64,000 bases of DNA, from positions 1,302,001-1,366,000 of the forward strand of contig OZ252283.1 of assembly GCA_965250025.1 (NCBI GenBank), written 5' to 3'. This document shows, piece after piece, positions 1-12,800 of the stretch. Both the position numbers and the translations under genes were made by a program. Position 1 is the stretch's first letter. Each line of letters starts with the position of its first letter. The DNA comes from CBDDLD01 sp965250025 (GTDB taxonomy: Bacteria > Bacteroidota > Bacteroidia > Flavobacteriales > Flavobacteriaceae). The notes under the pieces were generated by a model. That model was not told where the DNA came from. It saw nothing but the letters and a program-made list of their open reading frames with translations, and did no database searches.

Positions 1-1
1 T

Positions 2-3000
2 AATATTGCTTTAGGAATGAGTACCACAAATTCTTCACAGAGTGGGGTTACTATTCAGCCAAGTTTAAATTACAGATCAAATAGTTTTATACAAGGTGCA
101 ACTTTAGGTGCAGCAATTAATTCCCGGGAAGGTCTTATGGGGTTGAATGTTAGTGCTGCGATGAGAGCTTCTTTTTATAATAACAATAACAGTTTAAATA
201 CGACCACTATTGGTTTGAATGCAGGATTTGGCAAGTCGTTTTCTAATACAACGTATACGCCTAACATGCGAACATCTTCTCTGAATACAAATATTTCCGG
301 GAATGTTGCGCTAGGAACAGAGTTTTTTGGCTTTGAAGGGCAGTTAGAGTTGTATGCCTATGGAACAGTTCAATCCACACCAAGTGATGAAAAGGATAAG
401 CTCGAGCGTGCTTATGGTTATAATTACACAGAGAATGCAACAACAAATGATGTGCTAGATTTTAATAGGGAAAATGACAGAACAATCACTAAGAATGTAA
501 ATGTGCTTCCAGTAACTAATTATACCTACGACCTGTATTCAATAAAAGGTCAAGGCGTTTCAGGCATGTTTCAACCTTATCGTAGTCAGGTAGGCTATGT
601 CTACGATCGATATGTAAAAGATAAAACCAAAGATGTTGCCTTAGGAGGAGAAATAGGCGTAGGTAACCTGTTGCACTTTGGGGTAGAGGTCAGATACTCA
701 CCATCAAAATCATCAACAGGTTTGTGGGATGATGCTTCTAATGAAGCCAGAGGTAATTTTACACCTTTAAGTACCACAGATAAGGCATATGAAAAAGTGT
801 ATTACAAGACTATAGGAGAGTTGAATGTAGATAATGATTATAATCTTTTAGCAGATCAGTTAGGAGGTGAAGCACCGGTTAAAGTAAAGCTATGGGGAAG
901 TAATTTGAATAAAAAGACAGCTGCTAACGGTTACATCAAAGGAACGGATGAGTTATTGAGTGAGGCCGAACAATTTGGGTCAAGTTCTACAGCATTAGAA
1001 AACAAGGTCAGTAGAAGTCAGCGTCAACTTCGCAATCAATCCATACAGACACTTACTAAAAAAGAGGCCACTTCTATATTTGGTTCATATGCCCCGGAAA
1101 ATAAACCTTCAATTAATCCACAGTCTAAGAGTCATCATAGTTTTCAAACCAGAATTCTTCAGCCAGACGGTAGTACTTATGTATATGGACAACCGGCTTA
1201 CAACACTAAAAAAATTGAAGCCTCATTCAATGTACATGGGAATAGTTCACCTAACGGAATTGCTGAGGATAATGAATTAATAGCATACAGTACAGGTAAT
1301 GACAATAGTGCTAATAATAGTAGAGGTTCAAACCATTATTTTAACAGAGTTACTACACCTGCCTACGCCCATAGCTTTTTGCTTACTGAAGTTTTGTCCT
1401 CTGATTATGAAGATCTTTCTGGCGATGGGCCCACAGATGATGATCTTGGCGCATATACTAAGATTCATTATCAAGTTAAATCTCCAAATTACAGATGGCG
1501 AGTACCTTTTGAGCATGCTTCATCAAACCGTGGATTAAATTCTTTACAGAGAGATGATGTAGGGAATTACATCTATGGAGAAAAAGAATTGTTTTATGTA
1601 GACAAGATTGAGACCAAAACACATGTCGCAGTCTTTGACTTAAATCAAAGAAATGACGGTTATGGAGTAGCCGGTGAAAATGGAGGATTATCAACAAACT
1701 CAGAAATGTTTCAGATCAATACCATTTCATTGTATAGTAAACCAGAATACCAGAAGCTTTTAGATGGCGATACTACTGTAAAACCAATCAAAGTAGCACA
1801 TTTTGAATATGATTATTCGTTGTGTAAAGGCGTACCTAATAATCAGAGTGGTTATGACCCAAATGAAGATGACGCCAATGAAATGAGTGATACCGGAGGG
1901 AAGCTGACTTTAAGAAAGGTCTATTTTACTTACAGAGGGTCTAATATGGGGCGTTATACGCCTTACTTATTTCATTATGAAAAAGATTTTAATGGCGATG
2001 GTATTATTGATAATAACCCGGATTATCACATTAAAGGTTATGATGTGTGGGGCAATTATAAGAAACCCGATAATTCAAACATGGGACTAGAGCCTTTTGA
2101 CGAACCCTCGACATCGGAATATCCTTATGTGGAACAAAATAAACAGCAACAGGACTATAGTGCAGCTGCATGGACTTTAACGGCAATAGAATTACCTTCA
2201 GGTGGTAAAATTGAAATGGATTTCGAGTCTGACGATTATGCTTATGTGCAAAACAAAAAGGCATTACAAATGTTTAAAGTTAGAGGGGCCGGAACCGATG
2301 CTGCCGGTGCTGGTTTTGTGAATTCAAATGGACTAGATGAAACATTGTTGTATGAAGGCACAACAGAAAAGCGGTACTTATACATAGAGCTTCCAGATGA
2401 AGATTCAAGTCTGTCAGTTAGTGATTTCCAAGATAAGTACATGTCTGAAATTATGAATGATCCTATCTATTTCAACTTTATGTTGAACATGGATAAAAAT
2501 AAAAGTTATGCTTACGATTATGTCTCCGGATATTTAAAAATAGATACAGAGAATATAGGATCAAGACCATTTGGAGTATTCACAAATGGTGGTGTAACTT
2601 ATGGTGCCATACCTATTGCCTTGGTGGATAAAAATGATAGTGGTTACAATAATAATGGCGTTCATCCAATTTCTAAGGCAGGATGGTATTTTGGTCGCCA
2701 GTACCTTAACAGATTAGTTTACGGACAGGACGAGTTTGAAAATTTAGATATTCTAGATGTTGCAGCAACCATAGGCAATCAAATAGGTAATATTTATGCC
2801 ATTTTTCAAGGGCCTCATAATCAATTGCGACAAAAGAAATGTGCCCAACGTTTTAGCACAACCAAATCTTATTTAAGACTTCAGAACCCTAATAATGCCA
2901 AATTAGGTGGCGGATTGCGTGTTAAAAAGATTGTCATGTATGACCATTGGGATAAGATGACAGGAAATGAAAACAGTGCCAATCAAGACCGATATGCCAT

Positions 3001-6000
3001 GACCTATGGCCAAGAGTATGATTATAGTTTAAATAGTTATGATCCCAACTTAAACAATCGAATTTCTAGTGGCGTAGCGACATTCGAACCAATGAATTGT
3101 AAAGAAAATCCATGGGTGCAACCGTTTTACGACGATCCAAATAATGACAGAATACTAGCTCCTAAAGACCAAAATTATACGGAAAAGCCTTTTGGTATAT
3201 CCTTTTTCCCTTTTTCTAAAGTGACTTACAGTAAGGTTACTGTAAAAAACTTAGATAGAGGTACTTATAACAATGGTGCAATTGTCATGGAAGTTGGTAT
3301 GAACGGTACAGGTAAAGTTGTCAATGAGTTTTATACCTCAAAAGATTTTCCAACCATTGCCAAGCATACACCACTTGGAGATCCTAACGAAGTGAATTTG
3401 CCCGGTGAAGGCATTTCATTGGTAACCTCATTATTTGGACTGAACTTTGTGACCGAGGAACGTCTATCTATGTCACAAGGATTTACGGTCATCACCAATG
3501 ATATGGATGGTAAGATGAAGTCACAACAGGTCTATAGCGAATCTGGTCTCGACAATGGAGCGCCAATCTCTAAAGTAGAGTATCATTATAATATTAATGA
3601 CGATGGTGAATTGTACAATACCGTGCCGGTTATTGATAAAACAGGAACCGTTGAAGAAAAAACAATAGGCGTAGATTATAATGTTGTTAACGATTTTAGA
3701 AGTGCTAAAACAAAGATGGAAACATACGGTGCCGATGTAAATGTGGCAGTGGTAGTTTATCCTATACCTGTACCACCGTATTTGTTGTTTATCACCAATG
3801 TAACGCCAATACCTCAGTTGGCTTTTCATAATACAGAGTTAAGAACGGCAGTAACGACGAAGGTAATTCACAAATCAGGATTTTTGGTAGAGAAAAAAGC
3901 TTTTGATTTAGGTGCTGAAGTGACCACTAAAAATATAGCATGGGACGCGGATACTGGGCAAGTCCTGTTAACACAAACAGAAAATGAATACAAAGACAAG
4001 TATTATAATTTTAGCTATCCTGCATACTGGGCTTATGAAGGCATGTCATCAGCTTCAATAAATCAAGGGATTGCTTTAGATATCGAAGCATCGGTAGATA
4101 ATCAATATACTTTAACAAATGTTGGTCAGTTATTGATCAATGGTGATGAAGTCGCTTTTCCCGATGGTACTAAAGGTTGGGTTACAGAGGTCATTACTAA
4201 TGGATTTAAAATTATTGGCAGAAATGGTCTTTATATAAATACCGATGCTCCAAGCCGTATAAAGATCATTAGGTCCGGACATCGTAACCTGCAGAGTGCT
4301 AATATGGCAAGCATTACGTTAATGAAAAACCCCATTGACCTGAATAACGATGGCAATTATAATAATATAGATGCCAATACATTTGATGCCACGAGTGCCA
4401 GTGATAAACTTATAGTTAACGCATCGGCAGTTAAGTATAAAGATCAATGGCCGCTACCGTGCGAATGTGATCTTCCTGAGATCGATTATACCCCGGACGG
4501 TAATATTATATTTGAACATGAAGGCAGTAATAGCTTTAACCCTTACTTGTATAATATTTTAGGCGATTGGCGAGCAGAAGAGTCGTATGCTTATCTTACG
4601 GGTAGAAGTCAGAATAGTACAGGGTATCTCAACCGAAATTCAGGATATTTTAACCAATATGATGCTTTTTATAAACCGGATGGTAATGGAAATTGGTTGG
4701 TCAATACCAATGTGGATAATGGTAGTACCCCTTGGACCTCAGCATCTTCTGTTACAAGATATAGCCCGTATGGTCCGGAATTAGAAAATAAAGATGCTTT
4801 AGGGCGTTATTCTTCAGCGCAATATGGTTACGGTTATAAATTTCCTGTAGCCGTAGCTTCAAATAGCTCATATAGAGAAATAGGCTTTGATGGTTTTGAG
4901 GAAGATCGTCCTGAAAATTGTGACTCTGGACATTTCTATTTTACTGAAGCGAGTAGCATTTCTGAACTAAACGATCAGAATTCCCACTCTGGCAATCAAA
5001 GCTTAAATGTAAAACCGGGACAGTCTGTAGTGATGCAGAAGACCCTAGTTTCTAATTGCTTGGACGATAATGACGTAGATATAGGTATATTGTTAAAAGA
5101 CCTGATTAATGCCGTGGCTGATTTGATAGAAAGTAGTAGTCCAATTATAGACGATTATGATAATCCGTGTTTTACTATTCCGGAGTTTGAAGCAATAAAA
5201 CCCTATATAGATCTTGGCTCTGGCATCGAGCCGCAATTGTGTGATGTAATAAAAATTCATTATCCCAATAACCCAAACACATTTTCATTTTCGTTTGAAC
5301 ATCATAGCAATTGGGAAACAGTAACACCTATTAATTGTACAAATTTGTGCGATAATAGTCAGGTAAAAGTCGTTTATGACAATGCTTCGGATTTACACAG
5401 TAATATAGATATTGTGGAATATGATGGAAGTATTTATGAAGAGAATAATAATAGTTACCCTCTATTTTCAGGAGCTAATGGAGTTTCTGGTATAGTTGAT
5501 TTCGAAAAAGTATCAATCGATGGCCAGATCAATGGGTTTTGCCCGGAATGCACATCGTTTGCACCATTATTAGGAAAATCGTATGTGTTCTCTTCCTGGG
5601 TTAAAGTTGATGTACCGCAAACCGGAACCACACCTCAAAACCTATTAGATGCACAACCTACATCTTATCAGGATATAACAGCTAAGATTACGTATGAAGC
5701 TTTAGACGGTGCTCAAATAGCCACAGAAATAGTATTAACGCCATCAGGGGATATTATCGAAGGCTGGCAACAAGTAGTGGGAGAATTCATTATACCACAA
5801 AATAGTGCCATAGCATTTATGAAAGTGGAACTGGCAAATGATTCAGCTTACGAGAGTTATTTTGATGACGTGCGGATACATCCTTACAATGGTAGTATGA
5901 AGTCATTTGTATATGATAATGAGACCTACAGACTCATGGCGGAGCTGGATGAGAATAATTTTGCCACGTTTTATGAATATGATAATGAAGGCGGTTTGGT

Positions 6001-6091
6001 AAGGGTTAAGAAAGAAACTGAAGAAGGTATTATGACCATTCAGGAAACACGCTCAGGGACATCTAACATAACAATTACCAATCAGGAATGA
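2..6091 (+). CDS. Giant secreted RHS-associated protein, 5' truncated by window edge
   Basis: The frame is open from base 2 with no stop. The first ATG is at 17 but no signal peptide follows, so the true start almost certainly lies upstream. At least 2024 residues are present. The N-terminal ~110 residues are Asn/Ser/Gly-rich and beta-rich. The middle resembles large flavobacterial proteins that accompany RHS toxins, for example an ELPSGGKIEMDFESDDYAY block near residue 735. An Asp-rich loop (DLNNDGNYNNID) lies near residue 1445. Residues ~1850-1960 look like a carbohydrate-binding jelly roll. The last ~60 residues form an RHS/YD-like repeat (FATFYEYDNEGGLVRVKKET). It overlaps the next gene by 4 nt (ATGA), so it is translationally coupled to the RHS locus. 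Role inferred: envelope-exposed part of an RHS toxin apparatus. The family assignment rests on recognition, not a search. Confidence 0.75.
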   Translation, partial: NIALGMSTTNSSQSGVTIQPSLNYRSNSFIQGATLGAAINSREGLMGLNVSAAMRASFYNNNNSLNTTTIGLNAGFGKSFSNTTYTPNMRTSSLNTNISGNVALGTEFFGFEGQLELYAYGTVQSTPSDEKDKLERAYGYNYTENATTNDVLDFNRENDRTITKNVNVLPVTNYTYDLYSIKGQGVSGMFQPYRSQVGYVYDRYVKDKTKDVALGGEIGVGNLLHFGVEVRYSPSKSSTGLWDDASNEARGNFTPLSTTDKAYEKVYYKTIGELNVDNDYNLLADQLGGEAPVKVKLWGSNLNKKTAANGYIKGTDELLSEAEQFGSSSTALENKVSRSQRQLRNQSIQTLTKKEATSIFGSYAPENKPSINPQSKSHHSFQTRILQPDGSTYVYGQPAYNTKKIEASFNVHGNSSPNGIAEDNELIAYSTGNDNSANNSRGSNHYFNRVTTPAYAHSFLLTEVLSSDYEDLSGDGPTDDDLGAYTKIHYQVKSPNYRWRVPFEHASSNRGLNSLQRDDVGNYIYGEKELFYVDKIETKTHVAVFDLNQRNDGYGVAGENGGLSTNSEMFQINTISLYSKPEYQKLLDGDTTVKPIKVAHFEYDYSLCKGVPNNQSGYDPNEDDANEMSDTGGKLTLRKVYFTYRGSNMGRYTPYLFHYEKDFNGDGIIDNNPDYHIKGYDVWGNYKKPDNSNMGLEPFDEPSTSEYPYVEQNKQQQDYSAAAWTLTAIELPSGGKIEMDFESDDYAYVQNKKALQMFKVRGAGTDAAGAGFVNSNGLDETLLYEGTTEKRYLYIELPDEDSSLSVSDFQDKYMSEIMNDPIYFNFMLNMDKNKSYAYDYVSGYLKIDTENIGSRPFGVFTNGGVTYGAIPIALVDKNDSGYNNNGVHPISKAGWYFGRQYLNRLVYGQDEFENLDILDVAATIGNQIGNIYAIFQGPHNQLRQKKCAQRFSTTKSYLRLQNPNNAKLGGGLRVKKIVMYDHWDKMTGNENSANQDRYAMTYGQEYDYSLNSYDPNLNNRISSGVATFEPMNCKENPWVQPFYDDPNNDRILAPKDQNYTEKPFGISFFPFSKVTYSKVTVKNLDRGTYNNGAIVMEVGMNGTGKVVNEFYTSKDFPTIAKHTPLGDPNEVNLPGEGISLVTSLFGLNFVTEERLSMSQGFTVITNDMDGKMKSQQVYSESGLDNGAPISKVEYHYNINDDGELYNTVPVIDKTGTVEEKTIGVDYNVVNDFRSAKTKMETYGADVNVAVVVYPIPVPPYLLFITNVTPIPQLAFHNTELRTAVTTKVIHKSGFLVEKKAFDLGAEVTTKNIAWDADTGQVLLTQTENEYKDKYYNFSYPAYWAYEGMSSASINQGIALDIEASVDNQYTLTNVGQLLINGDEVAFPDGTKGWVTEVITNGFKIIGRNGLYINTDAPSRIKIIRSGHRNLQSANMASITLMKNPIDLNNDGNYNNIDANTFDATSASDKLIVNASAVKYKDQWPLPCECDLPEIDYTPDGNIIFEHEGSNSFNPYLYNILGDWRAEESYAYLTGRSQNSTGYLNRNSGYFNQYDAFYKPDGNGNWLVNTNVDNGSTPWTSASSVTRYSPYGPELENKDALGRYSSAQYGYGYKFPVAVASNSSYREIGFDGFEEDRPENCDSGHFYFTEASSISELNDQNSHSGNQSLNVKPGQSVVMQKTLVSNCLDDNDVDIGILLKDLINAVADLIESSSPIIDDYDNPCFTIPEFEAIKPYIDLGSGIEPQLCDVIKIHYPNNPNTFSFSFEHHSNWETVTPINCTNLCDNSQVKVVYDNASDLHSNIDIVEYDGSIYEENNNSYPLFSGANGVSGIVDFEKVSIDGQINGFCPECTSFAPLLGKSYVFSSWVKVDVPQTGTTPQNLLDAQPTSYQDITAKITYEALDGAQIATEIVLTPSGDIIEGWQQVVGEFIIPQNSAIAFMKVELANDSAYESYFDDVRIHPYNGSMKSFVYDNETYRLMAELDENNFATFYEYDNEGGLVRVKKETEEGIMTIQETRSGTSNITITNQE

Positions 6092-6804
6092 AACAGTTAT
6101 TAAAATACATGTGGTTATGTCTTGTGTTGCTCAGTTTCAGTAACAGTGGTGCTCAGGATTTTAATAGCATTCTTACAGCAGCTATGGATCAGTATCAAAG
6201 CACGGAAAGTTATGAGCTGAAATCGAAGTATATCATTTATAAAGATAGCTTAAGCCAAGACATAAAAGACAATCAAACAGGCGTATTCCTTAAATCAGGA
6301 GCAAATGGATATTTCAAAATGGCAAAATCGGAGATCATTTACACCAAAGATTACTTTTTAAAGATTAGCCATCAGGAAAAAATGTTGTTGTATACAGAGG
6401 TGACGCCAGATCAAGCATCCCAGACAGGAGAGCAATTACCATTTCATCAGTTTCTAAATGTGTTTAAAACCAAGAAGCTTAAGGATCAAAAATCACATTG
6501 GATATGCGAACTGTCTAATCCTATGAACTTAAGTGTACCCTACCTTAAAATAAAACTATACATATCTAAGAAAAGTAAATTGATCACCAAACAAGTCTAT
6601 TATTTCAGCACATCCGTTGAGCGACGGTACAACTCTGAAATTACAGACTTAAGACCTGAGCGTTTAGAGATTGTACAACAGTCTTTTAAAACGCACCCTA
6701 CAATAGCTAATAGTCTATTTGATATTGCAACTTATTTGGTTATTGATGATAACACCATCACTACAACAAGTCATAACAAGAACTATAAAATCATTGTTCG
6801 TTAA
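6088..6804 (+). CDS. Secreted 238-aa protein coupled to RHS genes (LolA-like fold possible)
   Basis: A signal peptide is clear (about residues 1-22, ending SGAQ). The mature part alternates short beta-strands with a helix and carries a basic stretch of conserved look (KLYISKKSKLITKQVYYFS). The strand pattern is reminiscent of LolA/LolB-type lipoprotein carriers or outer-membrane-lipoprotein sorting proteins, but no diagnostic motif is visible. It starts inside the stop of the giant upstream gene (ATGA overlap) and ends 27 nt before the RHS gene, so the three are almost certainly one operon. A role as periplasmic chaperone or assembly factor for one of the giant neighbours is inference from position only. 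Confidence 0.75.
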   Translation: MKQLLKYMWLCLVLLSFSNSGAQDFNSILTAAMDQYQSTESYELKSKYIIYKDSLSQDIKDNQTGVFLKSGANGYFKMAKSEIIYTKDYFLKISHQEKMLLYTEVTPDQASQTGEQLPFHQFLNVFKTKKLKDQKSHWICELSNPMNLSVPYLKIKLYISKKSKLITKQVYYFSTSVERRYNSEITDLRPERLEIVQQSFKTHPTIANSLFDIATYLVIDDNTITTTSHNKNYKIIVR

Positions 6805-6831
6805 AAAGAGCACAACAAAATTTCAACATAC

Positions 6832-9800
6832 ATGCACACTATTAAACATTTATTACTACTTATAACAGCATTGGTATTCTTACCGGGTGCTGCCCAAAGT
6901 GTAATTCATACAGAGGCATTAGAGCCCTCAGAAATGAATGTGGGACAGCAATTATCTATAAGTGATCCGGGCTTTTCAACACCTAATAGTGCTGTAGAAG
7001 ATCCAGGCATAGAAATAAGACTTGGCATATTAGATGATATTGTAATTGATCCTTCTATATGGTACACTTATACCGTTGATGTTTTAATAACCACCACGGA
7101 TCTGGTTAGCAATACACCTAATTCGTCTTACACAGAGACCTTTTTTATAGAATACAACCCTTATGGGAACACCGGTAATTTTAAGGATATGGATGTCCAC
7201 CGTGTTAATGGCGCGCAAAGTTTAGAGATAAAAATTCAATCCATACAAGTGTATGATAAAACCAACAGTCAGGCTATTGGGGCAGCGAATCCCGGAAATG
7301 CATTTTTTGAATTGAGATTTACAGCCCACCGTTATAAGAGATTGTCCACAGTATTGCCGGTAACCAACCATGATTATGTTCAATATAATGCCACAGGAGA
7401 AACCATTTCTGGTAATGCACTCACGGCAGATGATATCAGAATCAACTGGACAACCATTACAGGTGCAGAATATTATGATTTGGAATGGACCTGGATTGAT
7501 GCGTATTCAGATACAGCACTGTCCAATATACTTACGGCAAGTGACATTGATCTTAGCGAAAGAACATTTGAGCTCAATAATACCCGGATACGTACCAAGG
7601 CGACCGCTTACCGTTTGCCTTTAATATATGGTGAAGGTTTTTTGGTATACAGGGTAAGAGCTATAGGTTACAGACCGGATGCCTATACGGGTAATCTCAA
7701 CTTTGAGGAAACTACGAAGTTGTATTTTGGACAATGGTCTAGCGGTACAAATACCAAAGTAAAAGTAGGGGACTGGCCGGGTCATGCCAGAACCTACAGG
7801 CATGATAGTGATAAAAACTGGCAGTTTCAGGCCTCTTATGCCGAAGATGGAAAAAAGAAAGAAGTCGTAAGCTATTTTGATGGCACACTGAGAAACCGAC
7901 AAACACTGACTAAAATCAATACCGATAATACGGCAATTGTAGGAGAGGTTATTTACGATAATCAGGGACGTCCTGCTATAGAAGTATTACCCGTGCCCGC
8001 TACGGTAGCAAGCTTAAACTATAAAGCAGATTTCAATAGGAATTTGAATAACGAGATGTATTCCCATTTCGATTTTGATTGGACAGATCCTAATGCATTG
8101 AGCTGTGATATAGATCCGATAGCAGGCATGATCAATACTTCAGGAGCGAGTTTATACTATTCGCAGAATAGCACTTTAAAAACAACACCTAAGGACTATT
8201 TTATTCCAGATGCTCAGAACTACCCGTTCTCTCAAATACAATATACCGATGACAATACAGGCCGTATACGTAGAAAATCGGGCGTGGGACCAACACATCA
8301 ATTGGGGCAGGGGCATGAGATGAAATATTTCTACGGCACACCAAGTCAAAAAGAACTGAATCGTCTCTTTGGTTATGATGTGGGGTACAATAAGTTTTAC
8401 AAGAAGAATACAGTCATAGACCCTAATAAACAGATTAGTGTGAGTTATATTGACCCGCAAGGGCGTACAATAGCAACCGCACTATCAGGTAATAAGCCAA
8501 ATGCCATGGATGGGCTTCCAGAACACAATAATATTGTAGGAGAATCTCTGGGGGCGTTCTTATTAGGAAAGATCAATTCTGGCGATACAGATACTGAAGC
8601 CGATAAAAATTACAGATTTAGCACAGGAAGCTTTGGCGCATTTAGTGACGGATTGGTATACTCAGGCAATCAATTTGTCAATGATGCTAATGCGGTATTG
8701 AATATAGCATATACAGCGAACATCAATAGTCTGAATATCTGTGGTAAAAACTATCCTTTTGTTTACGATCTTACATTAAATATGATTGACGAATGTGGAG
8801 ATCCGGTAGATATAGGTAATAATGAAGTGTCGAGTTTTACAGAGACCATAGGTAGTGTAGACTTTAGTAATCCAACCACGCCAAGCATTTATTATAAGAC
8901 CTTCAGTAATGAGCCTAATGAATTAAACATAGGCAATTATACCATTAATAAAGTATTAACGGTTAATGAAGGCGCCTTAGAACAGTACCTTTCGGATTAT
9001 ATGAATAGCAGCTGTGTTTTACCTCCGGAGTACTTTGAGTTGAACTTGGTAGAAGATAATTGCCTGCAAACGTATGAAGATTGTGAAGCGTTCAAACTGC
9101 AATACCCGGAAGTACAAGATTATATAGATGCCAGAATACTTAGCGTACAACAGTCCTTAGTTTCGTATCCTGAGCCTTATAATGCATTAACTACAGACCA
9201 AACCGCATTATATACTCAGGCTTTCACGGACATATACAATGAAAAATTGGCCACCTGTGATGACATTCAAACATATGAGGCAGACCCCAATGCACCGGGA
9301 GAATTTAGTTTTACAGGAAATTGTGATGTGGCACGTTACCGATTACTTCAGGACTTTAGACCCGGTCAACAGTATGCCAGATACCAGGACGAGGATGGCA
9401 ATAACATAGAAGACCGTTTTAGCATTTATAACGATGGTGATAATGGCACTAATAATACGCTTTTACCCCATGCGTCGGCAAGTGATTTTCTTCCGGTATG
9501 GCGTCATCCGGTACATGATAACGGCAATATCTACTATGATGAGAATGGCAATGAGGCCTTTATTGCCATTACGCCGCTACGCGATCTGGAAGGTAATTTT
9601 ATTTTAGATAGTAATGATAATCCTATCTTTTCTCCTGAAGTTCATCAAGACTATTATAATGATTATGTGGATGCCAATCAACTGCCTTTGCTCAATGCTG
9701 AAGGTTTTGTGATGGTTAAACCACAGCATTTAAAACATGAAGCTGATTTTATCACTTACTGGCAAAACAGTTGGGCAGAATCTTTGTTGTATTACCATCC

Positions 9801-12800
9801 TGAGGTAGGATACACGTCGTTCTTTAATGCCATATGTACCACCACAGGCCCTACGGGATTGACATATACCGGCGCACCAAATTTACTGAGTGCCTCGGCT
9901 TACGATGAGTTTTTGAAAACGCTTTTCTATACCGTAGACCCTTCGGATACAGAAAATACGGCCATATACCAAAATCCGGAATTGGACGATATCTACACCG
10001 ATCCCTTAATGCTTTTAGACCACGATCCGTATTTTAGTGCAAGTACCAATTACGCTAATATTAATAGTATCGTTAATGGTACGGTAGCCATTGATAACAC
10101 CTACAGCAGCTCAAACTGGTTCTCATTAACCTTAACCTTACCGGATAACAGTACCATGACTGTAGATTTTGAAAATGAGCTAGGCGCAAGAAAAGCCCTT
10201 ATGGCTTATGCTTTGGAGCATGATTTTGATGGTATGGGCATACCCATGTGGGAGCACGTCTACAGATTGATTATTTGTGGCGACCCAACGCTTTTTGACT
10301 GTCAGTCTTTAGGTAATTATCCTACCAGCATAAGTCAATTGTCAGGCATTTTGAATGCCGAGCAACTTCAGGAATTTTGGGTGATGTACCGTTCAACCTA
10401 TTTGAGTACCAAAAATAAGATCATCTATCTGATGTCGAATATTTATGCCAATCAAAACGGTTTTTACAACGGTTGTATTGAAGATCTTAGCAATACCCCT
10501 TTTAATGTTGTACAAAATGTTTATCCGACAGATTTGGTCAATGCATTCATCTTTTATTTCAATCATAACCCCTCTGGGACGTCCTATGCAGGTGTTTGTG
10601 AGCTGGCAGATGCCAATCAATATATAGATCAGGAGCGCCGATTCTTACCGCTCGATTATATTCCAATTATTGAAGATCAGGAGGATGCCGATACGGCTGT
10701 AAACGATGCCGACTATGGCATTTGGGTACAAACGGGGAACTGCCCTAATATTACAGATATGGAAGTCCTTTTACAAGGCGTATTTACTGAGGAAACCACA
10801 TTACCTACAGCGGGGAGTTATTACACCAATACGCAGTATTTAACACCAGATATTTATGTGGCTTTGGGAGGCGTTATAGACCTTACCAATCCTAGTGAAC
10901 CCCAAACAGGAGCAAATAGCATTAAACTGTATACCGATATTAATACGGCAACAACAGTACTCAAACTGTATATCGGTGATACGAATGATTTGGATGCCAA
11001 TGCCAATAACGGTAGTACATGTACCATTGATATTGACAGCTCGGTCAACCCTTACAGCTGGAACAATTATGGCACCGGAAATGGGGAGTGGTATATCAGT
11101 GCCATTAATGATGTCACTTACACCGGAAGTAATCTGGGCATTCAAAGTTTTGCCTTTGTAGCCACAGTTATTGTATCAAATAATACCGCCGCTCCTGTCG
11201 AAGTACTTTTTAATGCCTCATCATGTGCTAATATCGGAAATTGTGGAACCGATGGCAGTCAGATCACTGATGATGACTATGACTTTTTTGATCCTAATAT
11301 TGACCTGCCTGGCTTTGACAGTGAATGTACCAATCAGACCAGTGTGGAGAATGCTATTATGAACATTTTAAATGCCCTACACGATGCCAATAATCTCTTC
11401 CCAACATCTCCGGTTGATCTGGGAACCATGACGGCTTATAATTCAGGATTTCTACCTGACTTTTTTGGCGATTCAAACCTTGATATGGAATTGGTATATG
11501 CGGCAGGGAACATCTACCATTTCAGATTAAATTCGGTGAACATGTTGTCTTTCTATTTGGATATTGACAGTAGTTTTGTTTTTGATGAAATCATTGATGT
11601 TTCAATTTCACCAAACACTCAAATAGGAGGTAGTCTTTTAAAGGTCACTTATAGTCTTAATAACGGTACTACTCAAGAGATCGTTTCGGAAATGATAGCT
11701 GGAGTAAAGGTGAGTTTATCAGGATCAAAAACAGTTGATTTTAAATGTTGTCCGGACGATATCTTAAGTGTTAATGCGTTAATAAACCTCATTAATCATC
11801 TAGAAGACCGCTATAACCAAAGCTTAGCTGTTAACGACGGGTATACCTCTCAAGAGCTTACAGATTTAATACCATACATTACGTTAGAAAATGATAATCT
11901 GGCCATCTATGATTTTCAGGTGACCAATGGAGCGATGGAATTTTCATTTGATAATGATGGTGTTGCCGATATTAAATTCACGGACATCACATTGAGTGAT
12001 CTCAGTCGGGTTGATCCTTATCTTAACCCTACCGATTATGCGCAAACTGCAATGCCGGGATACAGCTTTGCTAAAACCAATTTGTTTCAGAGTTATATCT
12101 ATTTTAAAAACCTTGACCTTAGAGGCTGTACCGACTGTACGCCGGTACCGGTACCACCGGTTGCCTGCGATACAGCCTGGACCCTATACAATAGCACCAT
12201 AGGCGAAGATGTATTGGGAGGTGTTAATGGTGATGGTTACAGTGATCTTATTCCCGGTATGGATACCTTAGACTGGTTAGATTATGAGCAGTTCTGCCAA
12301 TTGGGTTATAAATATATTGTACAACATTACATTGACTATGCGGATGCTGTAGGATTAGATACGGATGGGGTAGATAATCCGTATTACATTCCTTTTACGG
12401 AATTTGGCACCAATCCTTTGGGCGCAGGACATCCCAATACAACCGAAGCCATTACGCAATATGCCACCTATTTAGGAACCCTTCAGCAGGGCATTATTGG
12501 GATGAGTTGGTTTGATTATGTAAGAGATGTATACATGCCAACCTACAGTGTGTGTGCTACAGCAACCATACCTGTTGTAACTCCTGAAATCATACCAAAT
12601 AATGATTGTGCCGAATTCATTGATAATATCATTGGCGGATATGCTAACGATCTGTATGCGCAATATCTCGAAAGTCAACGGCAGTATTTCACTACCCAAT
12701 ACCTTAATGCGGCTATGAATGACGTCGTAGAAAACTTAACACTACATCACGGTGATAAAGAATACCAATATACCCTGTACTATTACGATCAGGCAGGTAA